From assembly GCA_021827255.1 (NCBI GenBank), contig JAKAWO010000193.1, forward strand, positions 1 to 6,080: DNA of 6,080 nucleotides, in the 5' to 3' direction. The DNA comes from Acidobacteriota bacterium. Lineage in GTDB: Bacteria > Acidobacteriota > Terriglobia > UBA7540. Position numbers and translations under genes: made by a program. The notes under the pieces are model-generated. The model made no database searches. It saw only the letters and a program-made list of their open reading frames with translations, and was not told the origin of the DNA. Of the stretch, positions 1-6,080 are shown piece after piece; the first letter of the stretch is position 1, and each line of letters begins with the position of its first letter.

Positions 1-2610
1 CATACCGTAAGTGTAAGTGCCCGTGGCGGTGTCCATGATTTGGATCAGCTTGCCGGTGGGCGATTCGCGCAGCACGGTGCCGTTGGCGAGCGAGAAGAAA
101 AGCTCGCCTTTGGCGAAGGGGACGGGGGTTCCAGTGCCGGTCAGCGAGATGGATTGGGCGTTGGTTGAAGAATCGTCGGACTCAGTCAGCGTGGCCGTGA
201 GTGGTCCCAGGCGGTAAGGGTTGAAGGTCACGTTGATGACGCAACTGGCGCCCACCGCGAGCGTGTTGGGCGAAACGGGGCAGTTGGTGGTTTGGGAAAA
301 ATCGGGGGTGGTGTAAGAATTCTCGCCGAGCGAAATGACGATGCTGCCGAGAGGCCCTGTGCCTTTGTTGGTGAGCGTGACGGTCTGGGCGGCGGTGGAC
401 TGGCCCACCGGCGTGCTGGAGAAGGCGAGACTGCTGGAAGTAAAGGCCGGCAGACCGGCGGAAACTCCCGTTCCCTCCAGGCCGACGGTCTGCGGGCTGG
501 TGGCGGTGTCATCGGTGATGGTCAGCGAGCCGACGATCACCCCGAGCGTGCTGGGTGTGAAGGTGAGGGGAAGACGGCAGCTTGACCCGGCGGCGAGCAG
601 CGTGCTGGAGCTGACGAGCAATTGACAGGCGGTGGGCCCAGGAGTGTTGGGAGGCACGAGGGCGAAGTCGGAAGGCGTGGCCGAAATCGCCGAGATGACC
701 ATCGGGCCCGTGCCGGCGTTGCTCAAAGTGATATAGCCAACGTTCGTGCTGGACCCGACGACCTGTTCGCCAAAGTTCAGGCTGTTTGCCGACAGGCTCG
801 CCAGGCCGGCGGAAATGCCGGTCCCCGATAAGCTGACGGTTTGCGGGCTGCCGGGGGCGTTGTCGGTAAAACTGAGGGTGGCGCTGGCGCTGCCGGTCGC
901 AGTCGGACCAAACGTGACGCTCACCGAACAGGTTCCATTCGGCGCGACCGTCGTGTTGCTGCACGAGTCGGTCGCGAGCTTGAAGTCGGCGGCGTTCGTG
1001 CCCGAAGCTGCTACGGCGCTCGCCCCGAAAATCAAATTGCCGCTGCCGCTATTTGTCACCGTGACGGTTCGGGCGGTGCTGGTGGTGTTGACAACCTGGT
1101 CGGTGAAGCTGACGGCGCTGGGCGAAAAAGCGGCTTTGGCCAGTGGCTGCTGAAGCAGGATCGAAAGTGTGCCATAGTCCCCGTTGCCTGCGGCAAAATC
1201 AAGGCGGCCATCTGCGTTGAAGTCCCCCACCGCCAGGGAAAAAGGACGCACGCCGAGCGGCACAGAAGGGGCGGCCGTGAACGTTCCGTCGCCATTGCCG
1301 AGCATGATGTCCACATCCATGTGTCCCCAGCTTGCGGCGGCCAGGTCCGGCTTCCCGTCGCCGTTGAAATCCCCCACGGCGACCGCGGTGCAGTTCCTTT
1401 CCACGGGCAAGGGAGAGCCGGGAGCTTGAGTAAATGTTCCATCACCGTTGCCAAGCAGAATGGTTACAGCCTGGTCGGCGTCAACGTTGTCTCCGACTGC
1501 CAAGTCAAGCTTTCCGTCACCGTTGAAGTCCGCTACGGCTATCGTGTCGGGGCCAGTTCCCCCCGGTATCGGCGAACCAGCCGCCTGCGTAAAGGTGCCA
1601 TTCCCATTACCCAACAAAATCGTCAAGGTGCTGTCATTCTGGTTTGCGACCGCCAAGTCGAGCTTGCCATCACCGTTGAAGTCGCCCACTGCAATGGCGC
1701 TGGGGTTTGTCCCCACAACAATCGGTGAGCCTGATGCCGGGGTAAATGTCCCGTTCCCGTTGCCCAGCAAAATGGTCACGTTGTTGGAGCCGCCGTTCGC
1801 CACTGCCAGATCCAGATTCCCGTCATCGTTGAAGTCCCCGACGGCAACAGCACGAGGATGGGACCCGACTGATATCGGTGAGCCGGAAGCCTGACTGAAA
1901 GTTCCGTCGCCTTTGCCGAGAAGAACGGTTACGGTGCCGTCATTTTCGTTCGCAATCGCCAGATCGAGATGCCCGTCATTGTTGAAATCGCCCTCTGCGA
2001 TCGCCACGGGCCCATTTCCTACCGTTATGGGCGAGCCAGGAGCCGGCGTGAACGTCCCATCGCCGTTGCCAAGAAGGATTGAGACCGTATCAGTGGCCCC
2101 TGTCCCGCTGAGGCACCCGGAAGGTGGCGAACTGTCGCACGAGTTCGCAACCGCCAAGTCAAGTTTTCCATCGCCATTGAAGTCTCCCGCGACTACGGCG
2201 TAGGGTTGGATTGCCTGAGTTGTCGGCGAACGGGCGGCGTTGGCGAAAGCTACCGATGCCGAGGGCAAGATGGTCGTGAAAAAGACCACATTCGACACGC
2301 CGCCGCCCGGGGCGGGGTTCACCACAGAAACGGAAGTTGTGCCCGCTGAGGCGACATTGGCGGCAGGAACCGCTGCCGTCAGTTGCTTGCTGCTGACGAA
2401 GGTCGTGGTGAGCGCTACCCCGCTCCAATCCACGATCGAGCCGGAGACGAAGCCGCTGCCGTTCACGGTGAGGGTAAATCCGCTGCTCCCCGGCGCGACG
2501 GCGTCGGGAACGAGCGGCTGATTGATGAAAGGAACCGGGTTCGGCGTCAGCGCTTCCCCGAACGAAGCAACGCTCAGAAAAATTACAAAAAGGAGTGCAG
2601 CCCGCCTCAT
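1..2610 (-). CDS. Large secreted protein: IPT/TIG-like domain, seven FG-GAP/VCBS repeats, choice-of-anchor D modules (3' end outside window)
   Basis: The frame is open for 870 codons from an ATG at 2610 to base 1 with no stop, so the gene is partial at its C-terminus. Residues 1-20 form a Sec signal peptide (MRRA, a hydrophobic core, then SFGEA). Residues 21-112 resemble an IPT/TIG fold, with the typical TVNGSGF and the VSVVNPAPGG end. Residues 133-488 hold seven FG-GAP/VCBS repeats, each with a DFNxDGxxD calcium loop. Residues 489-828 hold three choice-of-anchor D (ASPM-SPD-2-Hydin-like) modules, each with one Cys pair. From 829 a new module begins (GELFFSLANG, then TGTYTYG), perhaps another propeller, but too little is visible. 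The start is supported by a GGAGG site 5 nt upstream and by the signal peptide. Proteins of this architecture are exported and thought to act in adhesion or as matrix components; no enzyme motif is visible. It has its own promoter and is probably not co-transcribed with the glycosyltransferase gene. Confidence 0.93.
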   Translation of the reverse strand, partial: MRRAALLFVIFLSVASFGEALTPNPVPFINQPLVPDAVAPGSSGFTLTVNGSGFVSGSIVDWSGVALTTTFVSSKQLTAAVPAANVASAGTTSVSVVNPAPGGGVSNVVFFTTILPSASVAFANAARSPTTQAIQPYAVVAGDFNGDGKLDLAVANSCDSSPPSGCLSGTGATDTVSILLGNGDGTFTPAPGSPITVGNGPVAIAEGDFNNDGHLDLAIANENDGTVTVLLGKGDGTFSQASGSPISVGSHPRAVAVGDFNDDGNLDLAVANGGSNNVTILLGNGNGTFTPASGSPIVVGTNPSAIAVGDFNGDGKLDLAVANQNDSTLTILLGNGNGTFTQAAGSPIPGGTGPDTIAVADFNGDGKLDLAVGDNVDADQAVTILLGNGDGTFTQAPGSPLPVERNCTAVAVGDFNGDGKPDLAAASWGHMDVDIMLGNGDGTFTAAPSVPLGVRPFSLAVGDFNADGRLDFAAGNGDYGTLSILLQQPLAKAAFSPSAVSFTDQVVNTTSTARTVTVTNSGSGNLIFGASAVAASGTNAADFKLATDSCSNTTVAPNGTCSVSVTFGPTATGSASATLSFTDNAPGSPQTVSLSGTGISAGLASLSANSLNFGEQVVGSSTNVGYITLSNAGTGPMVISAISATPSDFALVPPNTPGPTACQLLVSSSTLLAAGSSCRLPLTFTPSTLGVIVGSLTITDDTATSPQTVGLEGTGVSAGLPAFTSSSLAFSSTPVGQSTAAQTVTLTNKGTGPLGSIVISLGENSYTTPDFSQTTNCPVSPNTLAVGASCVINVTFNPYRLGPLTATLTESDDSSTNAQSISLTGTGTPVPFAKGELFFSLANGTVLRESPTGKLIQIMDTATGTYTYGM
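127..1146 (-). repeat. Three tandem choice-of-anchor D (ASPM-SPD-2-Hydin-like) Ig-fold modules
   Basis: These lie inside the large secreted protein at about residues 489-598, 599-715 and 716-828. Each starts with a strand like SVSFTDQVV, LNFGEQVV or LAFSSTPVG, continues with TVTLTNxGxGPL, has a Cys pair flanking the turn before a SVTF/PLTF/NVTF strand, and closes with SPQTVSLSGTG or a close variant. The Cys pairs are 550/561, 662/678 and 777/790. Such modules usually act as rigid spacers or adhesion modules in exported bacterial proteins; that role is inferred here. Confidence 0.85.
1147..2214 (-). repeat. Seven tandem FG-GAP/VCBS repeats (predicted seven-bladed beta-propeller)
   Basis: The repeats lie inside the large secreted protein at residues 133-488. 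The first Asp of each calcium loop falls at residues 143, 208, 259, 310, 361, 414 and 463, so the spacing is 65, 51, 51, 51, 53 and 49 residues (about 153 bp at DNA level). Each unit runs GDFNGDGKLDLAVAN, then a V/LTILLGNGDGTF strand, then an SGSPI turn. Seven units match the blade number of integrin-alpha-like FG-GAP propellers. Unit 1 carries an insertion of about 14 residues with two cysteines (158 and 166). Units 1, 4 and 5 look most alike at DNA level around the calcium loop, which suggests internal duplication. Calcium binding is known for the family and inferred here. Confidence 0.9.
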
Positions 2611-2615
2611 GGTCC

Positions 2616-2620
2616 CCTCC
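2616..2620 (-). promoter_or_regulatory. Shine-Dalgarno site of the propeller protein gene
   Basis: On the minus strand GGAGG lies 5 nt before the ATG at 2610, within the purine-rich run AAGGGGAGGGGACC. It supports this ATG as the start. Confidence 0.75.
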
Positions 2621-2702
2621 CCTTGGCCAGCAGGTCGAGTGTGGAAGCTCGCCGACGCTCCCCATGCCCTCCGCGACTTTCCGTGCCGAACTCTGGGTTA
2701 GC

Positions 2703-2732
2703 CTTATACACCTCTTCAGGAAGAGCCGTCAA
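2703..2732 (-). promoter_or_regulatory. Sigma70-like promoter for the propeller protein gene
   Basis: On the minus strand the -35 box TTGACG (2732-2727) and the -10 box TATAAG (2708-2703) are separated by 18 bp. Five of six bases match the consensus at each box. Transcription would start near 2696, leaving a leader of about 86 nt before the ATG at 2610. It lies downstream of the glycosyltransferase hairpins and is the only good promoter I see in the window. No start site has been mapped, so this is a prediction from sequence. Confidence 0.65.
2712..2725. promoter_or_regulatory. Palindrome inside the promoter spacer, candidate operator
   Basis: CTCTTC AG GAAGAG is a perfect 6+6 bp inverted repeat with a 2-bp centre, lying wholly in the 18-bp spacer between the -35 and -10 boxes. 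The inner GAAGAG arm also forms part of a second inverted repeat (2719-2740), whose 6-nt centre is exactly the -35 hexamer. A dimeric regulator binding here would block RNA polymerase. The binding protein is unknown, and the role is inferred from position and symmetry only. Confidence 0.4.
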
Positions 2733-2758
2733 GCTCTCCCTTGGCCTTGTCGTTCGGC

Positions 2759-2804
2759 CCGGGCATTACCCCGGAGCACTGCCGGACGCCTGCGCGTCCG
2801 ACAG
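2759..2804 (-). terminator. Tandem GC-rich hairpins downstream of the glycosyltransferase gene, terminator-like without a T tract
   Basis: The first hairpin (2804-2779, about 54 nt past the stop at 2858) has an 11-bp stem, CTGTCGGACGC with GCGTCCGGCAG, and a 4-nt loop. One pair is a U-G wobble in the minus-strand RNA but would be a C-A mismatch in the plus-strand RNA, which favours minus-strand use. The second (2774-2759) is CCGGG, a 6-nt loop, then CCCGG. Neither is followed by a run of T, so this is not a classical intrinsic terminator. It could protect the 3' end of the mRNA or assist termination. Confidence 0.45.
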
Positions 2805-2857
2805 GGAGCTGGCGGCGGGGCTTGGAGAAGTCATGCGAAGAAAAACGGCGGACGAAC

Positions 2858-5146
2858 TTACACCGAAGCGGGAGGGGTTGTGAATCCGTCACCGTGATCG
2901 CAGGCAGTGAGAAGGTGAAAGAGGATGGCCGCCTGCTGGCGTGGGTAGGAGCGTTCATCATTCAACAGGCCATAATCGCCCGTGGAGAAGCCGAAGCCCC
3001 CGTTGGGCCGCTGGCGAGCGAGCAGGCGCGAGAAGCATCGCTCGGCCAGAACGTCGTCGGCGCTTAGGCCGAGGCGGTATCCCGAATGCAACGCCGCGCC
3101 CAGGGCGGCGGTGTAATAATTCACCTCCGGGCCGCCACGTCCCGCGCTCGCGCAGTCATTGGCGCAGGCGCCGCTCGGCTGGACCCCCCGGCGAAGAAAT
3201 TGAAAGAGCCGGTCGAGGATGGGCCGGGCTCCAAGGCCGGGGCGCAACGCTTCCGCGCGGCCAAGGTGCAAAAACATATGCGCGTTGTATTGAAAACAGA
3301 GGTAATGATCCCTTGCGCTTTCATAAGGGCTGGAGACGATGTAAGGAATTTCGCCACTGGGCATTTGAACGGCGGCGATGAATCGAAGCATCGGCGCGAT
3401 GTGCTCCATAAAGCGATGGTCTTCGGTTGCGCGCCATAGCCGCAGAAAGAACCAAACGGCAATCACAGAATTATTGGGCACTTTACCGCGCGGCCGATCG
3501 AAATAATTGATGACCTCGCCACCATCGTGTGACTGAAAACCGATGTGGCTGACGATGAAGTCATAGGCGCGAACCGCGGCGCGCGAAAACTCTGTGCGAC
3601 CCGTTCGAGAATAGGCGCTTAACAGGACCGTGGCGCCCCAAATGCCTTCGAGCGCAGCGATCAAGTGGCGACGCTCCGGCAGCGGATAATGCCAATAACC
3701 GTCCGAGATTTCGAGCGCCAGCACGGCCTCGGCGGTTTCCAGCGCAATATCGCGGTAACGCGGTTGGCCGGTCGCATCGAACAGCAGCCAATTGGCCAGC
3801 GCCCAGTTGCCCTGGGCTTGCATGAAAACGTAGTCGTCGCCCCACGGCACAAAGTCGAGGGCGCTTTTCAGGAAGCGCCAAAAGCGCCAGTTGAATCGAA
3901 CGCCGGGATCGGGCCCCTTCAACAGGCCCTCGAAAATGTGATGCTCGAACAGATACGCATGGAGTCGTTCGCACCTTTCAAGGATGCGCTCTGAGGAGAG
4001 TGCGGGAGGTGGCTCGGTAGCGCCGCGTACCGCTGCAACAAGCGCCGCGGCATTTGCTTCCGAGGCGGCAGGGGCGCGCGCCTCGCGCCGTTCCCTGGTC
4101 ACGCTTCGATAGACCTCAAGAACCTTTTGCGAGCGATCGCGCAGCGAGAATTGCTGAGCGCGCTCGCGGCCTCGCGATCTGCCGCCCCGTCGGCACACTT
4201 CAATCAGTGGGGCCGCGATGGCCTCTGCCGTTCGCGGAACAATGTAATTGCCTTCCACGCCCCGAAGCACTTCGGCCGTATCGCCAACCTCCACGGAAAT
4301 CACCGGCAGGTTCACGGCCAAGGCTTCCTTGACGGAGTTCGGCGAACCCTCCGACTCCGAAGCAAGGACCAACACGTCGGCGGCATTGTAGTAAAAAGGC
4401 ATCTGCTGCCGGGGAATGCCGGAGACTTGCAAAACCTCCAATTCGGGAAATTGGGCGCGCGCCAGGCGCACCGCTGCCTGAACCAAATCCAGCCGCTTGG
4501 CGGGACGGTCGGAACCGTATGGGAACAGTGCGTACTTCTTACGAGGGTCCAAATTCAAAGCGCGGCAGGCCCGATCACGGTCGAGTGGGCGGAAAAGCTC
4601 CAGATCAATTCCGGTCGGGATGACGCGAGCGCTCGGCAGCCGGAGCTTCCTTTTCATGGGCTCGCTCATGACGATCACCGCGTCCACCGAGCGGGCCAGG
4701 ATGAAGCTCGAAAGCTGGAAGATGCGGCCGAGCAAGGTCAGGCGGCCGGCGCCGTCGAACCGGCCCAGAACGTCGTCCCCCATGAACTTGACGACGACCG
4801 GCACGCGCCGTTGACATCGAGCCACCCACCCGGAAAGACCAAATTCAGCGTGGATCAGATCATATGGCTTCCCTGCGACGCGCCACCGAACCTCGAAAAT
4901 GCCTTTGACGTAATTCATCAGCGACTGGCGACCGTTGAGGAATACCACATCGTAATCCACGCCCAACGGGCGGAGGGACTCCATTTGGGCTTGGATCGCC
5001 GAGCCGTAACTTGGATCATCTGCGGTGGGCCAGAGGTTGGTTACCAGCAGAACCTTATAGCGCGGCGGGGATGCGTCAAGTTCAACCGGGGGCGCGGCGG
5101 TTCGAGGGCCTTCGGGTTTCAGGTCTTCATGTTGTGGCAAAGCCAT
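2858..5146 (-). CDS. GT4-type glycosyltransferase fused to a C-terminal alpha/alpha-toroid-like domain
   Basis: The protein has 762 residues. Residues 30-350 form a GT-B glycosyltransferase of family 4 type: a first Rossmann strand KVLLVTNLWP (31-40), HAEFGLSG (99-106), KFMGDD (120-125), PTGIDLELFRP (177-187), a donor-binding lysine near K217, and the E-x7-E motif E266-E274 followed by ALAVNLPVI. It should transfer a sugar from a nucleotide-sugar donor on the cytoplasmic side; donor and acceptor are unknown. A charged linker (350-385) leads to a helical half (about 386-750) with repeated helix pairs and turns such as QMPSGEI (594-600) and QRPNGGFGF (712-720). This recalls alpha/alpha toroids of glycan-processing enzymes or terpene cyclases. 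I cannot assign its reaction. An in-frame TGA at 5152-5150, two codons upstream, makes ATG 5146 the furthest possible start. The ribosome site is weak (GTGAG), and the gene starts 40 nt after the upstream gene stops, so coupling is possible. Confidence 0.9.
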   Translation of the reverse strand: MALPQHEDLKPEGPRTAAPPVELDASPPRYKVLLVTNLWPTADDPSYGSAIQAQMESLRPLGVDYDVVFLNGRQSLMNYVKGIFEVRWRVAGKPYDLIHAEFGLSGWVARCQRRVPVVVKFMGDDVLGRFDGAGRLTLLGRIFQLSSFILARSVDAVIVMSEPMKRKLRLPSARVIPTGIDLELFRPLDRDRACRALNLDPRKKYALFPYGSDRPAKRLDLVQAAVRLARAQFPELEVLQVSGIPRQQMPFYYNAADVLVLASESEGSPNSVKEALAVNLPVISVEVGDTAEVLRGVEGNYIVPRTAEAIAAPLIEVCRRGGRSRGRERAQQFSLRDRSQKVLEVYRSVTRERREARAPAASEANAAALVAAVRGATEPPPALSSERILERCERLHAYLFEHHIFEGLLKGPDPGVRFNWRFWRFLKSALDFVPWGDDYVFMQAQGNWALANWLLFDATGQPRYRDIALETAEAVLALEISDGYWHYPLPERRHLIAALEGIWGATVLLSAYSRTGRTEFSRAAVRAYDFIVSHIGFQSHDGGEVINYFDRPRGKVPNNSVIAVWFFLRLWRATEDHRFMEHIAPMLRFIAAVQMPSGEIPYIVSSPYESARDHYLCFQYNAHMFLHLGRAEALRPGLGARPILDRLFQFLRRGVQPSGACANDCASAGRGGPEVNYYTAALGAALHSGYRLGLSADDVLAERCFSRLLARQRPNGGFGFSTGDYGLLNDERSYPRQQAAILFHLLTACDHGDGFTTPPASV

Positions 5147-5161
5147 AGCTCACAGAGCGCC

Positions 5162-5176
5162 CAACCTGGCAGGTTG
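5162..5176. repeat. Short inverted repeat in the intergenic gap before the glycosyltransferase gene
   Basis: CAACC-TGGCA-GGTTG gives a 5-bp stem with a 5-nt loop, within the 40-nt gap between the PCYCGC-motif gene and the glycosyltransferase start. It is too weak for a terminator and has no T run, so the two genes could still be read as one transcript. Confidence 0.3.
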
Positions 5177-5186
5177 CGGGAAGCGA

Positions 5187-5693
5187 TTAAAAGGCAGGCG
5201 GACGGCTGTAGAGCGCGAGGTTTACCTTCGTCCAGTCGCCCTTGATGATTTGGGCGCGAATGGTTCGCGCGTTCACGCCCCGCATCGTTTGCTGATAGGC
5301 AAAGAAGGCTTCTTTGAGACACGTTTGGCAGTCTGCCGCGTGCTTGTCGGGCCGGGTGAAGCAATCGAGCAGGCAGGCGTGCCCCAAATTCCTGCTGCAC
5401 CAGCAGTAACAAGGTTGCTGATAGAGCACGGGCCGGATGCGCGCCGCCAAGCGATAGGCGTTTTCCGCCCAGGGATTGCCAGCAAACTCACGCCAGGGCA
5501 GCACTTGGGGTAACGGTCCGCGCGGCGAACGCGAGTGGAACGGAGGAACGGAGGCACGCGGAGCTTGAGGCGCAGCATAACTCGACGTGAGTCGCGAAAA
5601 GGCGAACGCGGCAAAAATGGCTATGGCCGCCACCAGACACATTCTGGCCGCGCCGAGTTCGCGCAGCGATTTCTCCGGCGGTTGAGTCCGCAC
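5187..5693 (-). CDS. PCYCGC-motif-like exported protein (PCYCWC variant)
   Basis: With a GTG start at 5693 the protein has 168 residues. Residues 1-17 are basic and residues 18-32 form one hydrophobic segment, followed by SSYAAPQA. This is a signal peptide or an N-terminal anchor; C19 lies before the hydrophobic core, so it is not a lipobox. A Pro/Arg-rich stretch (41-66) leads to a compact C-terminal domain with PCYCWC (94-99), GHACLLDCF (104-112), a histidine at 118, CQTC (122-125), and a helix ending in a QIIKGDW segment (148-154). The order matches the PCYCGC family (Pfam PF13798 as I recall it), whose function is unknown. The seven cysteines (95, 97, 99, 107, 111, 122, 125) and two histidines suggest a metal site or disulfides outside the cytoplasm. 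AGGAGG 9 nt upstream decides the GTG. A longer TTG start at 5741 has no ribosome site; ATG 5642 would keep only the hydrophobic part. The leader back to 5838 shows no clear promoter. Confidence 0.82.
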   Translation of the reverse strand: MRTQPPEKSLRELGAARMCLVAAIAIFAAFAFSRLTSSYAAPQAPRASVPPFHSRSPRGPLPQVLPWREFAGNPWAENAYRLAARIRPVLYQQPCYCWCSRNLGHACLLDCFTRPDKHAADCQTCLKEAFFAYQQTMRGVNARTIRAQIIKGDWTKVNLALYSRPPAF

Positions 5694-5702
5694 AAGCGCT
5701 TG

Positions 5703-5708
5703 CCTCCT
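5703..5708 (-). promoter_or_regulatory. Strong Shine-Dalgarno site that sets a GTG start
   Basis: On the minus strand AGGAGG (within GAGGAGG) lies 9 nt before the GTG at 5693. It is the best ribosome site in the window and argues for that GTG over the upstream TTG at 5741, although the frame stays open further upstream. Confidence 0.7.
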
Positions 5709-5837
5709 CAGCCTCAGCTTACCACAGGCTGCCGCGCGCAACCACCACCGTCGCCAGAGGGTGAGTCGGCTGAGTTGCGCGTCGCCGCCAAAGAGGACAG
5801 CCCCGTAGAGCCAAGAGTCGGCTTGCGAAAAGAGCGC

Positions 5838-6080
5838 TCAGTGGGCGGCCCCGTCCTTTTTGGTCGCGCGCTTCAGGGTCATGTTGAAATCCCCGAACGG
5901 ACCGGAAACTTTCAACTGCATGGTGTCGCCGGAAACCGTCCCCACGTGGTCAATCGTATTGTCCTGGTAGCTGGTCTTGAAGGAAATTTTGTTGCCTTCG
6001 ACCTTGCCGTTGCTGATGGGCTGCTGGCCGTTGGGGGTTTCGGCCGTCCCGGTCAGCGTGGTTCCTTTCGCTTTGAGGTT
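5838..6080 (-). CDS. C-terminal 80 residues of an uncharacterised beta-rich protein (5' end outside window)
   Basis: The frame is open from the right edge to a TGA at 5840-5838. The visible part is a run of short beta-hairpin-like units: GTTLTGTAETPNG, then PISNGKVEGNKISFKTSY, then TVSGDTMQLKVSG, ending in FNMTLKRATKK and a short charged tail. The alternation of KVEGNKISF and GTVSGDTMQL strands resembles small exported proteins common in Acidobacteriota and Planctomycetes, which have a signal peptide and a lipocalin-like or beta-sandwich body and no known function. That family assignment comes from memory of similar sequences. No catalytic motif is visible. The stop lies 144 nt before the start of the PCYCGC-motif gene, so an operon is possible but not shown. 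Confidence 0.8.
   Translation of the reverse strand, partial: NLKAKGTTLTGTAETPNGQQPISNGKVEGNKISFKTSYQDNTIDHVGTVSGDTMQLKVSGPFGDFNMTLKRATKKDGAAH

Noticed and set aside
841..1894. Long plus-strand frames with repeated FPSPLKSPTA-like units
   Set aside because: The repeat is the complement of the FG-GAP calcium-loop codons on the minus strand, so it only mirrors the real repeats.
2611..2702. Possible c-di-GMP-I (GEMM) riboswitch before the surface protein gene
   Set aside because: The leader lacks the conserved GEMM core such as ACGCAAAGCC, and I could not lay out the two-helix architecture.
4127..5245. A 372-codon open frame on the plus strand
   Set aside because: It lies opposite the glycosyltransferase gene, whose motifs are clear. 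The translation shows no domain and is low in hydrophobic-core pattern; it is an antisense shadow typical of GC-rich coding DNA.
5763..5823. Direct repeat GAGTCGGCT (5763-5771 and 5815-5823)
   Set aside because: It is only 9 bp, with no transposase or att-like context, so chance is sufficient.
5742..5837. Promoter or terminator in the gap between the beta-rich protein and the PCYCGC-motif gene
   Set aside because: The best boxes (TTGCGC and TAAGCT) are only 14 bp apart and poor. GAGCGCTC followed by TTTT at the upstream stop has no loop, so it cannot form a terminator hairpin.
1..6080. CRISPR array, insertion sequence, tRNA or defence system
   Set aside because: The only periodic signal is the protein-coding FG-GAP repeat, no transposase motif or terminal repeats were seen, and no tRNA-like fold was recognised in the short intergenic gaps.

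Overview
The window reads as part of a GC-rich bacterial chromosome. All genes I can support lie on the minus strand, so transcription runs from high to low coordinates. Acidobacteriota is my best guess. It rests on a large secreted protein combining FG-GAP/VCBS repeats with choice-of-anchor D modules, a PCYCGC-motif protein, and a small exported beta-rich protein of a type I associate with that phylum. This is inference from gene content; there is no rRNA or marker gene here.

Layout in transcription order (right to left): (1) 6080-5838, the last 80 residues of an uncharacterised beta-rich protein whose start lies outside the window. (2) 5693-5187, a 168-residue membrane-anchored or secreted protein with a PCYCWC variant of the PCYCGC motif. 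Its start is set at a GTG by a strong Shine-Dalgarno site. (3) 5146-2858, a 762-residue protein joining a GT4-type glycosyltransferase to a C-terminal helical domain that looks like an alpha/alpha toroid. It starts 40 nt after gene 2 stops, so the two may be co-transcribed. (4) 2857-2611, an intergenic stretch with tandem GC-rich hairpins behind the glycosyltransferase, then a sigma70-like promoter with a palindrome between its boxes, then a leader of about 86 nt. (5) 2610-1, an 870-codon open frame running off the left edge: signal peptide, IPT/TIG-like domain, a seven-repeat FG-GAP propeller, three choice-of-anchor D (Ig-like) modules, and the start of another module.

Functionally, gene 3 points to cell-surface or exported glycan synthesis. 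Genes 2 and 5 are exported, and gene 5 looks like a large adhesin or matrix-type surface protein with its own promoter. I see no clear pathway linking all of them. I found no mobile element, CRISPR array, RNA gene or defence system. The most unusual items are the glycosyltransferase-toroid fusion and the palindromic promoter of the propeller protein.
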